From: Monocercomonoides exilis
Lineage: Eukaryota; Preaxostyla; Oxymonadida; Polymastigidae
Assembly (NCBI GenBank): GCA_001643675.2
Contig: LSRY02000045.1
Span: 244,001 to 308,000, forward strand
Length of the DNA stretch: 64,000 bases
Direction of reading: 5' to 3'
Shown here: in pieces, positions 33,540 through 46,739 of the stretch
How positions within the stretch are numbered: the first letter of the stretch is position 1
How the letters are laid out: every line of letters begins with the position of its first letter
Notes under the pieces: generated by a model
Databases searched by the model: none
Told to the model about the DNA's origin: nothing
The model's input: only the letters and a program-made list of their open reading frames with translations
Translations under genes and position numbers: made by a program

Positions 33540-36346
33540 CTAACGCTGAATTTGACGGGAGCTGAATGAAAGAGAAGGAGAAGAAGTTACGGAAGACAGT
33601 AAAAGTTGAGGAAGTGAGCCAGGAGCAGCAGAATTAGCAGAAGATAGCAGTTTAGCTTTGGATTGCAGTGAAGGAGATAAAGATGTTCTGAGAGAAGGAG
33701 AAGATTGCTGTTGGGGGTTCATTAACAATGAAGAATTGACAAGTGATGAAGTGCAGTGAGAAAGAGGATGAAGAGAAATATTTGCATTTGCGTCAAATTC
33801 TGCAGTTGAATCAAAATGCGCAACAAAATTGAGCACAGGGTGTTTCTGCATCAGATCCATCACCATTGAATTCTGCTACGCGGAGAAAGACGCTAATTAT
33901 GAGAACGACAGCGAATAAAACATCTTCGACAGAGCATCTCTTCTTCCAGGCACACTGCTCTGACTGAATGTTCTCATCCCTTTCTCCTTCTGCAACAGCA
34001 GCGGTGATCATTTCCCTGCTCCTTTCCTTCCCTTTCTGTGTGTCGTCTCTGCTTCCTCTTTGAACGGCCACCAGCCCCGCCACTTCATCCACCTTCCTCT
34101 TCTCAACTCTGCCAGGCTCTGCCTCAGCTCACTCTTCAGCGCACTCATCAGATCCAACCGCGTTCTTGTCTGCCTCGTATCGACAACTGAAAACACAGGC
34201 ACTTTTCGCATCTTCCACGCAAATTGCCCGTTTTCCTCGCTTTTGATACGCACACAACGGAAGGGCATATCCAATTCATCGCTCAAATCTTCAAAGACAG
34301 AATTAGCTACATCATTCAGCATGCAGTCCAATTTCCGCTCTCTTGTCAAAAATGGCGTTTGGCTTTCTTTCGCCTCTTGTTGCGCATCACTTGCCATTTT
34401 ATTCTCCTTCTGGTTAATCGGCGTGCCAGTCTCACGGTGTGGTTGTAGTATTCCTTGGATGCTGCTAAACAGATTCTTGTCTTTTTCTTCTTTCTCAATT
34501 TTCCTGCGCTCCCGCTCTTCTTTCTTCTTCCGTATTTCCTGCAGTTTTATCAACCGAAGCAGTTTTTCTCTCTGTTTGTGTCCATCTTTCTTCTCCTTTC
34601 TTCATGGCTGAAGATGGAGCTGTCACAAAAGGCATTCACTTTCTTCATTTTACTTCGGTTCCTTCAAAGAATTTCTTCTAATCAATGATATACTCTCGTT
34701 TTCTTCTGCTTTCACTTTATTTTCTTTTTCATCATCATTGTTATTTTCATCATTTTCAGGCTTCAACGCCTTCCACATCTTTATCAGTTCTCTTATTCTT
34801 CTTTCCTCTCTTCTCTCGTTCCTTGCTTCTCTCTCTCTCTCCTTCGCTCTCTCTCTTTCTCTCTTCCTCTTCTCCAGATTCTCCGCATACCGCTCCACCA
34901 TCCGAAACTCCGCAAACAGCGGCAGCGCCTCAAACACATCTGATGGGAGAAAAAAAATATTGTCTTTTCCTTCTTCTTCCGAACTGCTGTCCTCGTCCTC
35001 CTCATCTGCTGCTCTTCGCCTGTCAGAATCTGTTTCTATAAGAGCGAAGCAACGAGGAAGAAGGAGAAGAAGAAGAAGAGGAGGAGGAAGAGGATGAACG
35101 TGAAGCGCCAGAAGCAGCAGCCACTTGTGCACAGCAGTTGAAATAGCGTCGGAGGAGGTGAGGATGCATAGCTCTTATGCGGAGCGTCTGGTAATCTCAG
35201 AACGATGAGGTGGTTTGGGTGCAGAGAGTGGCAGTTACTGCAGTAACAGAAGAAGAAGAAGAAGAGGAGGAGGAGGAAGAAGATGAAGGAGAGGGAGAAG
35301 GAGATGACTGAGGAAGAGAAAGAAAAGATTCATTCGGCAATGAAGAAGGAGATGTGCCTGTTGATGTGCCAACGCCAGCAAATGAATGAGAAAAAAAGGT
35401 TTGTGTTGAATTTTGATTGCTTTTACTCAGTCTTTGTCTTTGAGGCACATAAGATGGATTCTGAAGAGTTGCTTCTTGTGGCGGAAGGATCACAGGAAGA
35501 GGCAGACGCAGCGCATGTTTTCTTTTGCAGTCTTCGATGATTTCATTAATATCTGCTTTTTCTGCTCTTTCTTGAGATGAATTCACATCTGACAGTTCGG
35601 ATGAAGAGGAAGATGAAGATGAATCGTTTTCTATGTTTTCTTTCTTGTAGAATTTGATTGTTGCTGTTTTTGATAACGATGTTGAACAAGAAGAAGAAGA
35701 AGAAGAAGAAGAAGAAGAAGAAGAAGAAGAAGAAGAAGAAGAAGAAGAAGAGAAATACGTTGTTATAAACTTGAAGAAAGTTGATGATCTGTCAGAATCT
35801 ACGTGTTGATGGCTCGTGGCAGCTCTGGTTGTGCTTGTGATGTTGCACAAAGAAGATGAACCATCCATTGAGAATATCAGAGGCAAGAGATCTTTTCTGT
35901 GGAAGCTGATGAAGATAAAGAGGACAAGTGGTGCAGTAGAGAGGCGGAGGAGAAGGAAATCTGGAGGGTGATGGAGAAGAAATATATTCAGATGATAATA
36001 GGAGGTGGAGGAAAAAGAGATGTCTTTTGTGAGAAATATGAAAGGATGTTTGCTTTGGATGAAGTGCGCTTGACTGACTCGAACAAAGTGGAGATGAAGC
36101 TATCGGTGGATAGCTGATCTGAGAAAGAAGAAGATGAGGAAGGCGATGGGGATGAAGAGAAGAAATATCGAGTAGCCGATGAGGTGAGGAATCCTGGCCG
36201 TGTGGAGAGGAGGCAGTCAGCGGCATCACAGGGACAGCAAAGGCAATAGCAAGGGTGGGGAAGACGGTTCCCAGTTCAGTCTTTTTCATCAGCTCTGACT
36301 TCAATGCTGACACAAACGGTGGTAGGTGATCGTGAAGGAGACCCAT
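33540..36346 (-). pseudogene. Broken Ser-rich / coiled-coil coding region
   Basis: Successive minus-strand frames read like parts of one or two proteins. They are MGLLHDHLPPFVSALKSELM (36346), a Ser-rich part with a (GAA)n-encoded Ser run (about 35690-35752 on the plus strand), an acidic plus coiled-coil part (DVFEALPLFAEFRMVERYAE, then Arg/Glu-rich helix, about 34690-34960), and another helix ending ALKSELRQSLAELRRGRW. One frame over comes a hydrophobic segment (DVLFAVVLIISVFL, about 33930) and a Ser-rich tail. Frame changes occur near 34080 and 33880. It could be exons with introns or a decayed gene. No family is recognised. Confidence 0.35.
35690..35752. repeat. (GAA)n microsatellite
   Basis: About 20 uninterrupted AGA/GAA triplets on the plus strand; they read as poly-Ser on the minus strand. 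Confidence 0.9.
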
Positions 36347-37083
36347 TGCCCACGCTAAGAAGAAGAAACTGAATGAAATTATAGCAAAAAAAGAGATGGT
36401 TCATATCTTTTTGCACAAATTGAATGAAGAAATAAAAAATAGAGTTTGAAAAAGTTAAAAAAGAAAAACAGGAAATATGATAAAACAACGAAAACAATAA
36501 GAGATAAATATGACAAAACTTATTCATTCAGAAACTGCGCCTTTATCTCTTCTTGATCAGAGCATATTGGTTATTGATTGCTCCAATACAATCAGACTGG
36601 AAAGATAAAGCGTCTCAATGATTTCCATGTAGAGGCAGTTCAGACAGGCAATGCGCTGCAGATTGCCAATGCACACACTCAGAAAATGACTGATGCGATC
36701 AACTCACAAGAAAAAGACGAAGTTCAAGATAAATAATGAAAATTAGTTCTAAAAATAACAAAAATTGAAAAAAAATATATTTAAAAATAAATACACAATA
36801 ATTCTTTGTTATTATTAAAAGAAAATTTCAACTCACACCACATCGCTTCAAATCTTCGTCATTGCCAAAGTCGATCTGTTTGGAATTCTTTTCTTTTCTT
36901 CAACCAAGCTCGGAATCTCCTCCATCTCCTTGACAATCTTCGCCTTCCTAAAATCCCTCTTCTTCTAAAAATCTGGCAATATAGAATGGAAAAACTCAAT
37001 TTCCCCGATAATTGCTGTATTCACCTGCTGTTCTCGCAAAGCTTGCTGCTCTGGGCGCGTCCAACTTCGCCTCTTCTCCATAC

Positions 37084-37470
37084 TCATTCTCCTGCGATAT
37101 AAATTGTGTCTGCTTCCCAATCACAATCCCTTTCGGCTGTGTTATCTTCTTTCTCGCCTGCGTTTCTGTTCCGCTCGATGCAGAAAGAGACGAATCCCAA
37201 TGCTTCCATCCCTCGCCCCTCTTTCTTCTTCTTCTTCAGCTGCGTCGGCAGGATGCAGATGTCCTCGATTTCTGACTCCTTCGGAAACTCTAACTGCACC
37301 CACTCCAGCTGAATTCTCCTTGTGACTGGAATTTGTCACAAGTCCATCAGCTCCATCTGCATTTGCTCCTGTTGCGACTGCCACGCGACTTCCATTGCTC
37401 TCAAACTTGCTCCCATTTGGCCCGTGCTGTCCAGTGTCGAAGATAATTCTTTAGAAGTCAAGTCATTCCC
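37084..37470 (-). other. Coiled-coil coding trace
   Basis: The minus-strand peptide LSSTLDSTGQMGASLRAMEV, then WQSQQEQMQMELMDL, hits a stop and continues in frame as LEWVQLEFPKESEIEDICIL. This looks like a helical protein with one nonsense codon. An alternative open frame overlaps. It is unassigned. Confidence 0.3.
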
Positions 37471-37721
37471 TTATCCTTCTCCATTCCTTTTATTTCTTTG
37501 ACTCGAAAGCAAGCCATCTTCCATCTTTCCCATTTCTCCCTTGTTGCATCCACAGCCAGCTGTGCCGATGAGCATCTTTTCTGCTATTTTTCGCTTGTCT
37601 TTCTCTCTAGTTGATATCTTCTCATTTAAACAAGCCAGTTTGCTGTGTGAATTCTGCAGTGCATCAACACGCTTCGCTTTCTCTTTTTCATCTTCTTTAT
37701 TCAAAATCTCTCTTTTTGTTA

Positions 37722-38160
37722 TTCCTTCTTCTTCCTTTTCTCCTTCTTCTTCTTCTTCTTCTCCTCCTCCTCCTCCTCCTCCTCCTCCTCCTCCTCCTCC
37801 TCCTTCTTCTTCTTCTTCTTCTTCTTCTTCTTCTTCTTCTTCTTCTTCTTCTTCTTCTTCTTCTTCTTCTTCTTCTTCTTCTCCTTCTTCTTCTTCTTCT
37901 CCTCCTCCTCCTCCTCCTCCTCCTCCTTCTTCTTCTTCTTCTTCTTCTTCTTCTTCTTCTTCTTCTTCTTCTTCTTCTTCTTCTTCTTCCTTTTCTCCTT
38001 CTTCTTCTTCTTCTTCTTCTTCTTCTTCTTCTTCTTCTTCTTCTTCTTCTTCTTCTTCTTCTTCTTCTTCTTCTTCTTCTTCTTCTTCTTCTTCTTCTTC
38101 TTCTTCTTCTTCTTCTTCTTCTTCTTCTTTCTTCTTCTTTCTTCTTCTTTCTTCTTCTTC
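37722..38160. repeat. 439-bp uninterrupted pyrimidine tract
   Basis: The plus strand contains only C and T for 439 bases: blocks of (CTT)n alternating with (CTC)n at about 37762-37802 and 37900-37927. The long Ser/Leu frames here are composition artefacts. Mirror-symmetric tracts of this kind can form triplex (H-) DNA. Confidence 0.95.
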
Positions 38161-38489
38161 GTTCTCTCTATTCTCTCTCTTCTTCTCATCAGCATTTCTT
38201 TCATTCTGTCTATTTCATTCATCCTTCTGAATATTCTGTTTATTTCTCTCAATTTCTTCTTTCTATTCATTTTATTCTTCTTCTTCTTATTTCTTCTTCT
38301 TCTTCTTCTTCTTCCTTTTATTTTATTTATTTCTTTTATTTTATTCATTTTCTTCATATTCTTCATCATTTCTTCGATCTCTTTTATTTCTTTTATTTTC
38401 TTCTTCTTCCTCAAAATCGAGTGAAAAGAATGAAAGAGAAATGAATAGAAGAATTGTGGGTGGAAGAAAAGAGATTTGAAAAGGGGAAT

Positions 38490-38990
38490 ATTCAACGAGG
38501 ATGATGAAGAGGAAGAGGGAGATGATGAAGAGGGAGAAAGAGAATGAGAAAGAGGAGAAGAAGAAGAAGAGGAAGAAGGAGAAAGAGAAGAAGAAGAGGA
38601 GGAAAAAGAAGAGGAAGAGGAAGAAGAAGAAGAGGAAAAAGACGATGAAGATGATGAAGAAGATTGTACAGATGGTGTTGATGATGATGATGAAGGTAAT
38701 GTTAATGATTGAGAAGATGAATTAAAAGAAGGAGGAGGAGGAAGAAGACGAGAAAGAGATAAAGAAAGAGAACTTAAAGATGATGTTAAAGAAGAAGATG
38801 AAGAAATAGAAGAGGAAGAAGAAGAAGAAGAAGATGTTGTTGTTGTTGAAGATCAAAGAGAAGACGAGGAAGATGAAAAAGAAGAAGAAGAAGAAGTAGA
38901 AGAAGAAGAAGACGAAGAAGAAGAAAAAGAAAAAGAAGAAGAAGAAGAAGAAGATGATGATGATGGCAGAGGAGAGAAAGAGGAGTGGAA
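38490..38990. repeat. Purine-rich (GAA/GAG) low-complexity stretch
   Basis: The plus strand is dominated by A and G with scattered GATGATGAT. It follows the pyrimidine tract by about 300 bp, giving a strand switch. Lys/Glu-rich frames here are probably not genes. Confidence 0.8.
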
Positions 38991-39922
38991 GAAAAGCGGA
39001 ACTGGTATTTGAAGCGGTGAGGAATAAGAAGCATCCGAAGAAGCAGAAAAAGGTGTTACAGAAGAAGAAGATCATAAAACCAATGATGAAGTCACTGCAG
39101 GAGACAACTACGCAACCAGAAATTCTGGTATGACTTCCTTCACAGACTCGTTGCTGTACTTATTTCTTCATTCATTTTACTTTCTTCCTCTGAAATTACC
39201 ACTTTATTTTTTATTCTCATTCTCCTTCCCCTTCGCATTGAAATCACCACTAGCATTTTCTCCTGACTTTTTCAAAATCGACTTTTGCTCTTCAAACTTC
39301 AATATCTGCAACTTCTTCTCCTCATCCACAGGGCACCTGTCCTTCTTTTTATCGGTCTCGATCTCTTTGATTTGCTTCTAAACTTCCCGCTTCTCCGCCT
39401 CCGCATTGCTCACCTTTCCTTTCAGCTCTCATAACTTATCTTTAGATATCCGCTTTTTCTGCTCGACCTCTCTAAATATCCCTGCGAATTCGCTTAATAT
39501 GCGGCCATTCAAAGGCGTTTGACAAAGAAGAAATCGGAGCCAAGAAACGCGGTCGGTGCAGCTGAGGCTGAAGAATTCAGTGTTCTGAAAGAGCATGAAG
39601 ATGGTAGGCGTGTTTGGGGAAGGTGGATAATGGAGACAGGTGCAGAGAAAAAAAAGAACTGAGGTGGAAAAGGGGAAAAAAACATATAATCATGATGTTA
39701 ATAGATTTTTTTTTCAAAAAAATGTTGAAATATATTGAACTTCGTTTCGCGAATGAAGAATGAACTAACATGTGTTGAAATGTCAGATCAGAAGATGAAT
39801 GAAATAAAGAAGCTTCGTTAGAGGTAATTTTGTAAAAATTGAATTTCCGTAGAAGAAGAATAAGGAAGAAGAAGAGAATGATAACATAAATTCCATCTGA
39901 CATTTAACGTCTGCCTTCTGTA

Positions 39923-40851
39923 TCAAATATCCCGCAATTGAACATGATTCTGATTGAATCAACAAAAATAGAGTGTCACTATCAAAGTGTAATGATGAAT
40001 CTCAAAGAAATACTTAAATAAAAAATGAACAGTACCAGATATATATTTGAAAGATGATATTTTACTCTTAATAATTGTACTGATAAACTATAAGCGGAAT
40101 TGCACATTCTCAAATGGATATTTTTTTATTAGTTGAAAATTTTTCTTGGCTTTATTCAATGGAAAAAAATAATGTAAATATGGTTATAATTTTCATAAAT
40201 TGCATTGTTCTTTAATCATAAATATATATATATTAAAAAAATAAATATATATTTTTTATAACGCAATAAAATACAAAAGATAAGAAAAATATTGGATTTT
40301 CCCGAAAATTTGTCCAATTGAAAATCTCGATCACAAAAGTGGTAACAATTCTTTCTTCGTATTTCGTAACAGAAAAACATATAAAGATGTGGGAAAGCGG
40401 TTTGTGTGGAAATACGAAGAAAGAATTGTTACCACTTTTGTGATCGAGATTTTCAATTGGACAAATTTTCGGGAAAATCCAATATTTTTCTTATCTTTTG
40501 TATTTTATTGCGTTATAAAAAATATATATTTATTTTTTTAATATATATATATTTATGATTAAAGAACAATGCAATTTATGAAAATTATAACCATATTTAC
40601 ATTATTTTTTTCCATTGAATAAAGCCAAGAAAAATTTTCAACTAATAAAAAAATATCCATTTGAGAATGTGCAATTCCGCTTATAGTTTATCAGTACAAT
40701 TATTAAGAGTAAAATATCATCTTTCAAATATATATCTGGTACTGTTCATTTTTTATTTAAGTATTTCTTTGAGATTCATCATTACACTTTGATAGTGACA
40801 CTCTATTTTTGTTGATTCAATCAGAATCATGTTCAATTGCGGGATATTTGA
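39923..40851. repeat. Apparently perfect 443-bp inverted repeat with 43-bp loop
   Basis: Arms 39923-40365 and 40409-40851 pair base for base wherever I compared them (pair sum 80774); I did not find a mismatch. The loop is 40366-40408. The arms are AT-rich and non-coding, including the (AT)n runs. Either this is a very young fold-back or transposon-derived palindrome, or an inverted-read artefact. Confidence 0.93.
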
Positions 40852-40869
40852 GGCAAAAAACGTAGTTGC

Positions 40870-43800
40870 TTTTCAAATAGCTCTATTTCATCATCACCAT
40901 CTGCATCTTTTGTTTTATGAGACACACCTCTTTCTACTCTCTTTCAATGCTTCTCATTCATCTTTTAATTTTTTAAATGCCTCATCTTCCTTTTCATCTT
41001 GAACTGCATCTATTTTTTGTTCTTTTTCTATTCGTACTTCATTCACACACGAAAAGAGTTCAATCAAATCTGTTTTCATCAACAAAGCAATCGATTCATA
41101 TTTAAGCATCTTTATTGAGCATTCCAGGCTTCAATTGAATAATCTTTTTTAAACCAACCAATTTCGCACAGTGAATTGAAGCATGCAAAATAAATGCTTC
41201 TTCTTCTGCTGCTGCGATTGTCTCAGTTGAAAAGGTTAAAAAAAAAAGGAGGGTGAAAGAGAAAGAGAAAGCAAGGATGAGAGAGAAATTTCGAATGCAG
41301 ATGAGCAGATTATTTCTGCCAGACTTTTGCTGAAAGATGCTTGTTTGAATCATCATCTGCCGATTCATTTTCTGTTCAATCACTCAAAGAATCTTCACGG
41401 TTATATTCTGCTTCTTCCACTTCTGCTCCAACGTCAATAACAGCTTCAAAAATTTCTTCATTTACCTCATCTTCCTCTTCTTCAACAACTTCTTCCTTTT
41501 TATCCTCCTCTCATCTTTTCTCTCAGCCCTCAGACAATTATCTCCTAAAGCCTGCAAAATTCAAATTTATCTTTTGAGTTTCTCATTTCTTTAACTATTC
41601 TCCTTCTCATTCTGTTTGTTTACCGTTTGATTCTCAGTCTTCCCAGAAAATAGATAAAAAACCTCTGCTTCCATCGTTTTTGAGTTCTTCTTCTTCTTTT
41701 CCTCCTTCTCCTTCTGTTTTGAGTGAGTTTCCCTCAAGTCTTCAGTCAGCACCTCCTCCTTTTCTGAATTCGATCGATGAATCCACTCCATCTCCTTCAT
41801 CGTCGTCTTCCTCCTTTCCTTTGCTCCTTCAACTCCTCCTCATTCTTCTCATTCTTCTTCTTCCTCCTCTGAATTGGTTCTTCTGAAGAATCTCACCTTT
41901 AAAAGAAGCCAACTCTGCTTCCCCTGCCTCTATTTGGTGGAATTTCAAGCATGCATCGATGTATCTTTTTTTTTTAGGTACTATCAAATGTGCATAGAAA
42001 TGTTGCAAATAATGGGCAGAGCGCTGTGATTAGCGTGTGGACAGCAAAGGATGCACTGATGGAGCAGATGAATGGTGAATTGAATGGGCTTGGAGGAGAA
42101 ACGAAGGTGGAGGAGAAAGGACGAGCAAAAGGAGACAGGGAGAAGAAGGAAGAAGCATTTTGCACAGATGAAGAATGATGCTGAGTTATTCGAAGAAATG
42201 GATGACAGAAAAGACTACTACGATGTGATGATTGAAATGTTGCTGATTCTGAATGCAAAGCAGTTACTGAATGAAGCATAGGAAGAAGCGAAGAGCAATT
42301 TCAAGATGGAGAAGAATAAAGGAAGGGATATATTAAATAAAAGCCGAAATCGATCATGTCTGTTGTGCAGGAGATAGACGAGAAGATAAAGAAGTTCAGG
42401 GAGCAGCTGAAGATGTTTTATAAAGGAGAAAGAAGAGGAAGAACTACACAAAATATCAGCGAAAAAGAAATTGGATGAAGAAAGTCTTTGGAGGTCTCAT
42501 GTATCAGTGCATTGGATGCAATCATTACTTCAAAAGAAGTGGAAACAAATGGGGCGGAACGTCAGATAAAACAGAGTTAACGACATAGTGAATAAAGAAG
42601 CAAGATAAAAACGAATCGAAGTTCACCGATGCAAAAAGAGGTGAAGACGACGAGATTACAGCAAATGACAATGAGGTGAAAGCGAAAGAAATACCGAATA
42701 AGGAACATGATAGCTGAACCAGGATGGCATGACAATTTGTCTCAGATACCAGAGTGGTGAAGGCAAAATAACTGTGATGATGAAGGAAAGCTCTTCGATG
42801 TTTGTTATGCCCGTTCCAACATCAGATGAAGAGTTTTCCCTGTTCTTTAAGTGCCTGTTCAAAATATTAGTGAAGCGAACGGAGTTGGAACAGAAACAGT
42901 GAAAGAAGACGCTTCGAGGGGAAAAAGAGAAGGAAAATAAGAGCGCGAGGTATTCACCAAGGAAAAAAAAACTCGGCAGGCATTCAGCTGATATCATGTG
43001 GATGAGAGAAGTGTATCAGATGTGGAATCAGGAGCTGATGAAGCAGTAGCACCCGGAGCCAATTACACGACAACAATTAGCTCTTTTCAATTTTTTTACC
43101 CCTTCTTTTGATAGAATCTCTTGTTAGGGTATAACAGAGAGCAGGAGAAAGTCGCTGAGCTTCACAAGGAAGACACGAAGCTATGGGGAAAAGGCTAATG
43201 AGGCTTCATGCAGGAAGGAAAGATAGATGAGGAGAAGATGATGGATATCTCAGTGATTATTGAGTAACCAGTTGAAGTTATGAAAGATTCTTTCGAGAAA
43301 ATCATTTTCAGAGAAGGATAGAAAGCCATGAAGAATTGGCAAACTTTAATAAAAAAGAAAAATCCTTTAAGAACATTAGCAGGAATTCGTTTCAAGATCG
43401 AGAATGAAAATAAAAGAGGCAGAAAGAAGAATATGAAAAAGTTGGGCAAAGGAAATTGCATCAGGATATAATCCTTGAGCGCAGAATTTGGAAGAGGAGA
43501 GAAAGAGGAAATAGGAGGAAACAAGGTCAATTCAGGTTGAAAAAGAAGACAAAACAAAAATTCGTCAAAGAAACAACGTTATATCAAAGAGATACGATTC
43601 TGTGTTTGAGCTTGGAGAGAATGCAATTATGAACCGCACAACTCAAAAGAAATGAAATTTATTCGAGCTTGGCAATTGCGTTGAAGGAGAGGAAAGAATG
43701 CGAATAAGAGGAAAAAGAGAAAGAGAAAGAGGTAATATTGAGAGAGGAGAGGCATCCAGCAACTGGATACTAAGTTGAAATGCTTCAAAACGTCTGGAGA

Positions 43801-44820
43801 AATATAAGGAGTGTTAGAAAAAGAAGATGAATACAAGAAGAAACCATCTTTGGAGTTTCGGAGGTTTTGCATTTTGATCATTGCGGCAGCCCGACACTGA
43901 ATTTGATGGAGAGAGAATTCATTTGGAGCTTTCAGGAAAGGAAGGCGATAATGACGATACGGACTAGTGCCATTTGCGATTCACTGATTGTAGAGATTGG
44001 ATTCGACATGACAGAAGAGAGGGAATACGAAGAGAACTGCAAAAACAATGAAATCAAAGATTTTTCATTCATTTTTTGGAAGACCAGAATTCATCATCAG
44101 GCAAACAGAATTAGAAGGAGATGAAGAAAATAAGATGAGACGAATCATGTTTGTCTTTGAAATTTCTGGGCTTAGCAGTCTATTTGCGGATGAATTGACA
44201 ATACGAGAATAAGAGATGGAAAAGGGAGAAGAAGCGATTTTAGCAAAGAATGAAAGAAATATTGAAAAATTCACTCAGAGCAACAAAAATGGCAGAGAGA
44301 CAGAAAGATATACAGAAAACAAAAGAAGCGACAGAGAATCCATTGAACATAGATATTTGACATCTCTATCTGAAGCAGAAGAGACAGATAATCAGATAAG
44401 AAATGGGTTGATTGTTGAAGTTGACTGTGTGAAAGTTTCGCTAAAAAAGGATTATTTACAAATCGACTTGCAAAAAAGTTGAATGTGATAGGAATGAGTG
44501 AAAATGATGAACGTTTAAAGTTGCATTTGGAAAATAATCATTACATATGATGAAAATCCTGAGAATTGATTTTGAACATACTCTGAAGGTTTGTAATTAT
44601 TATTTAATTCTATGACATGTTCTTTTCCTCCATTCAGCATGTTCAAGGAACAAGGCTCTACATGATTTTGAAGAAGAGAAATGGAAAACAATAGAAGAGA
44701 ATAAAGAAAAAGAAAGAACATTTATCTGAGAAAAAGCTTCGTCATTGGATAAGTTACAAAAAGCTTTGGAAGAAAGAAACAGCTGATGATGAACAATTTC
44801 CATCTTCGAACAATGAATAA
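40870..44820. other. Degenerate Lys/Glu-rich coding traces
   Basis: Helical, charged stretches occur on both strands. Minus strand near 40900-41110: LKYESIALLMKTDLIELFSC, then KEQKIDAVQDEKEDEAFKKL and a TGA. Plus strand near 41970-42280: NVANNGQSAVISVWTAKDAL and KNDAELFEEMDDRKDYYDVM in a shifted frame. All are interrupted by stops. They look like decaying coiled-coil genes; none is recognised. Confidence 0.3.
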
Positions 44821-45060
44821 GTTTACACCTCTATCTCGTCTCAACAGCTGCTGAAGAAGTGTTTTGCTACACTCACTTCAACTTCTCTTTCAAATAAAAA
44901 TCCATTTAAATCAAAATCAAGTTTATCAATCTCATTCTCTTCTCCCTTCCTCTTTGTGCAAAGAATGACATACAACATGAAGCTTTATTCCATGTGATTC
45001 TTTCATTTAACTATCGCCTTTAAGACAGATTCAAAAAGCAGAGAAGAGAGTTGATAAGAA

Positions 45061-45747
45061 ACACCGCATCGAGCATATAAGCAATTGAGGAGCTATATGA
45101 AGGAAACCGGGGGCATGCCGATGCATCCTCAGAGTGCGATGACGATGAACATTCATGTGAATGAGCATGCGACGTTTCCGCAAATGGAACAATAATTCTA
45201 AATGGCAGATTTATTAAATATAAACTCGCAGCGGTTGACGAGCACATTGTTTGTTGCTGCGAAGGTTGATCGAGTCTGTGTTGCTCTTGTGAAGAATTTA
45301 AGAAGCATCCCATTCGCATGAGCACTCTTGTGCACAGCCGCTTTGTTCCTGTTTGATGGGTTGCTGACTGAGCCTTATGGATGCTGAGGAGCTTCACAAT
45401 TAATTGAGCATTCCTTGAATACCACTGAGAATCTATGGAGGAACGCGGCTGCGCTCCCAAGAATTGAGGGAGACCAGCTCCTGTCTATTGTGAAGTTGGA
45501 AAGATACGCAAGCTGTGCTGCTATTCCGCTCATAAATGTTGCGGCTGAGCTGGTCAAATGAAATGGCATTGAAGAAGGAGTGCATCAAGTTGAAGTAACA
45601 TTCTGCCATATTCGACCCCGAAGAATAAGAAGAATAGCGCGATCAGTTTCAGTTGCTAGATATGTAGCTATGAGGTGTTTGAAGGAGCTGAAGCCAACGT
45701 CAAACGCGAACAAAACTGTAAAGTTCGGGGAGGAGACGTTTATGTGA
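45061..45747 (+). pseudogene. Relic of a helical-repeat (ARM/HEAT-like) protein
   Basis: One frame continues through several stops: TAA and TAA near 45195, then TGA 45319, TGA 45385, TGA 45559 and the closing TGA 45745. The peptide is clearly protein-like: MADLLNINSQRLTSTLFVAA, ALLCTAALFLFDGLLTEPYG, ENLWRNAAALPRIEGDQLLS and ASCAAIPLINVAAELVK. The alternation of Ala/Leu helices with ENLWRNAA resembles ARM-repeat units, which is a tentative reading. The same frame runs on with more stops to about 46230. The internal stops among the helices are all TGA, but stops nearby are of all three types, so decay is likelier than recoding. Confidence 0.45.
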
Positions 45748-46739
45748 GAGAGAAAAGCGCGGGAAAATCAAAGACCAAGAAGAGCAGGCTGGGAGAAGTG
45801 GTTGTGCTAGTCTGCAAGAGAAAAGATTCAGTGGGGTGAAACGACAAGTCCATCGAGAAGGCAAAAAACTGTAGAGATGGTGGAAGCAAAGGGGGAATGG
45901 AAGGAGATATAGCAGCAAGTGAAGAAGCAGCTGTTGCGAAATGCAACATCAGCGAGCTGGTGAAGGCAAAGTGAACAGGAACTAGACTTTACAAAAAAGA
46001 CCCGACTTAAATTTGGAAAGGCAACTTAGGAGGAAGATGTGGAAGAATGCTGTGGAGATGAAGGCACAGGAAGCAGGAGGTGAGCCACCATGGTTGGCAG
46101 AGGAGCCAGTGTTTTGCTCGATTAATATTTGCTGAGCACGGAAGAAGGTTTTGAAGGAGATGAGATCGGCGTCGGGATCGGCATCGAGGTAGGGATAGGT
46201 GTGGGAGGAGTCGGAGCTGCGGATGGAGGTGATTGTAGCAAGAGAAGGATCGGTGAAGTCGAGAAAAAAGATGAACTCATTGACTTGGCCGGGGATGTTG
46301 GTGAACAGGAGAAAGATATCCATGCTCACAAAACAGTTCAAACAACAGCCTTCAAAAATAGCGCCAGAGACGAAACAACAGATTCACCTTGCTTTGTTCA
46401 ATTTTCTGGAGAATAAGAAAAAAATGCATTGATAGAGGTGGAACATACAATGTTGCCGGTTCGATGCTCAGTTACGGAGGATAATACTCTGGCTGACTCA
46501 ACATTTGCGTCAAGAGCAAGAAGTGTTGGAAGAGGAAGGAGAAAAGCATTCTGCTGAAGATTCGTTGTTGCGCCACAAACTTGCTAACTTCTTTCTAGAC
46601 TGAAAAGCAGAAGGATCTCTGTCAGGAATCTCAACTGAGTAGGCAAAGATAAAGGAAGGAGAAGAAACATAGAAGAACAGAGAACATAGAGAATGTGAGA
46701 TCTTTGGAGTCGTTAAAGCAATAGAATGCGATTCCAAAA

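Noticed and set aside
37541-38444. Long poly-Ser and poly-Leu ORFs, and poly-Lys on the other strand
   Set aside because: They are translations of the CTT/CTC tract in all frames.
7043-45747. Reassigned stop codons (for example TGA as Trp, or TAA/TAG as Gln)
   Set aside because: Internal stops are TGA/TAA/TGA in the primase, TAG/TAA in the transposase and TGA in the helical relic. No single reassignment fits, and the giant gene contains no internal stop of any type apart from those caused by frameshifts.
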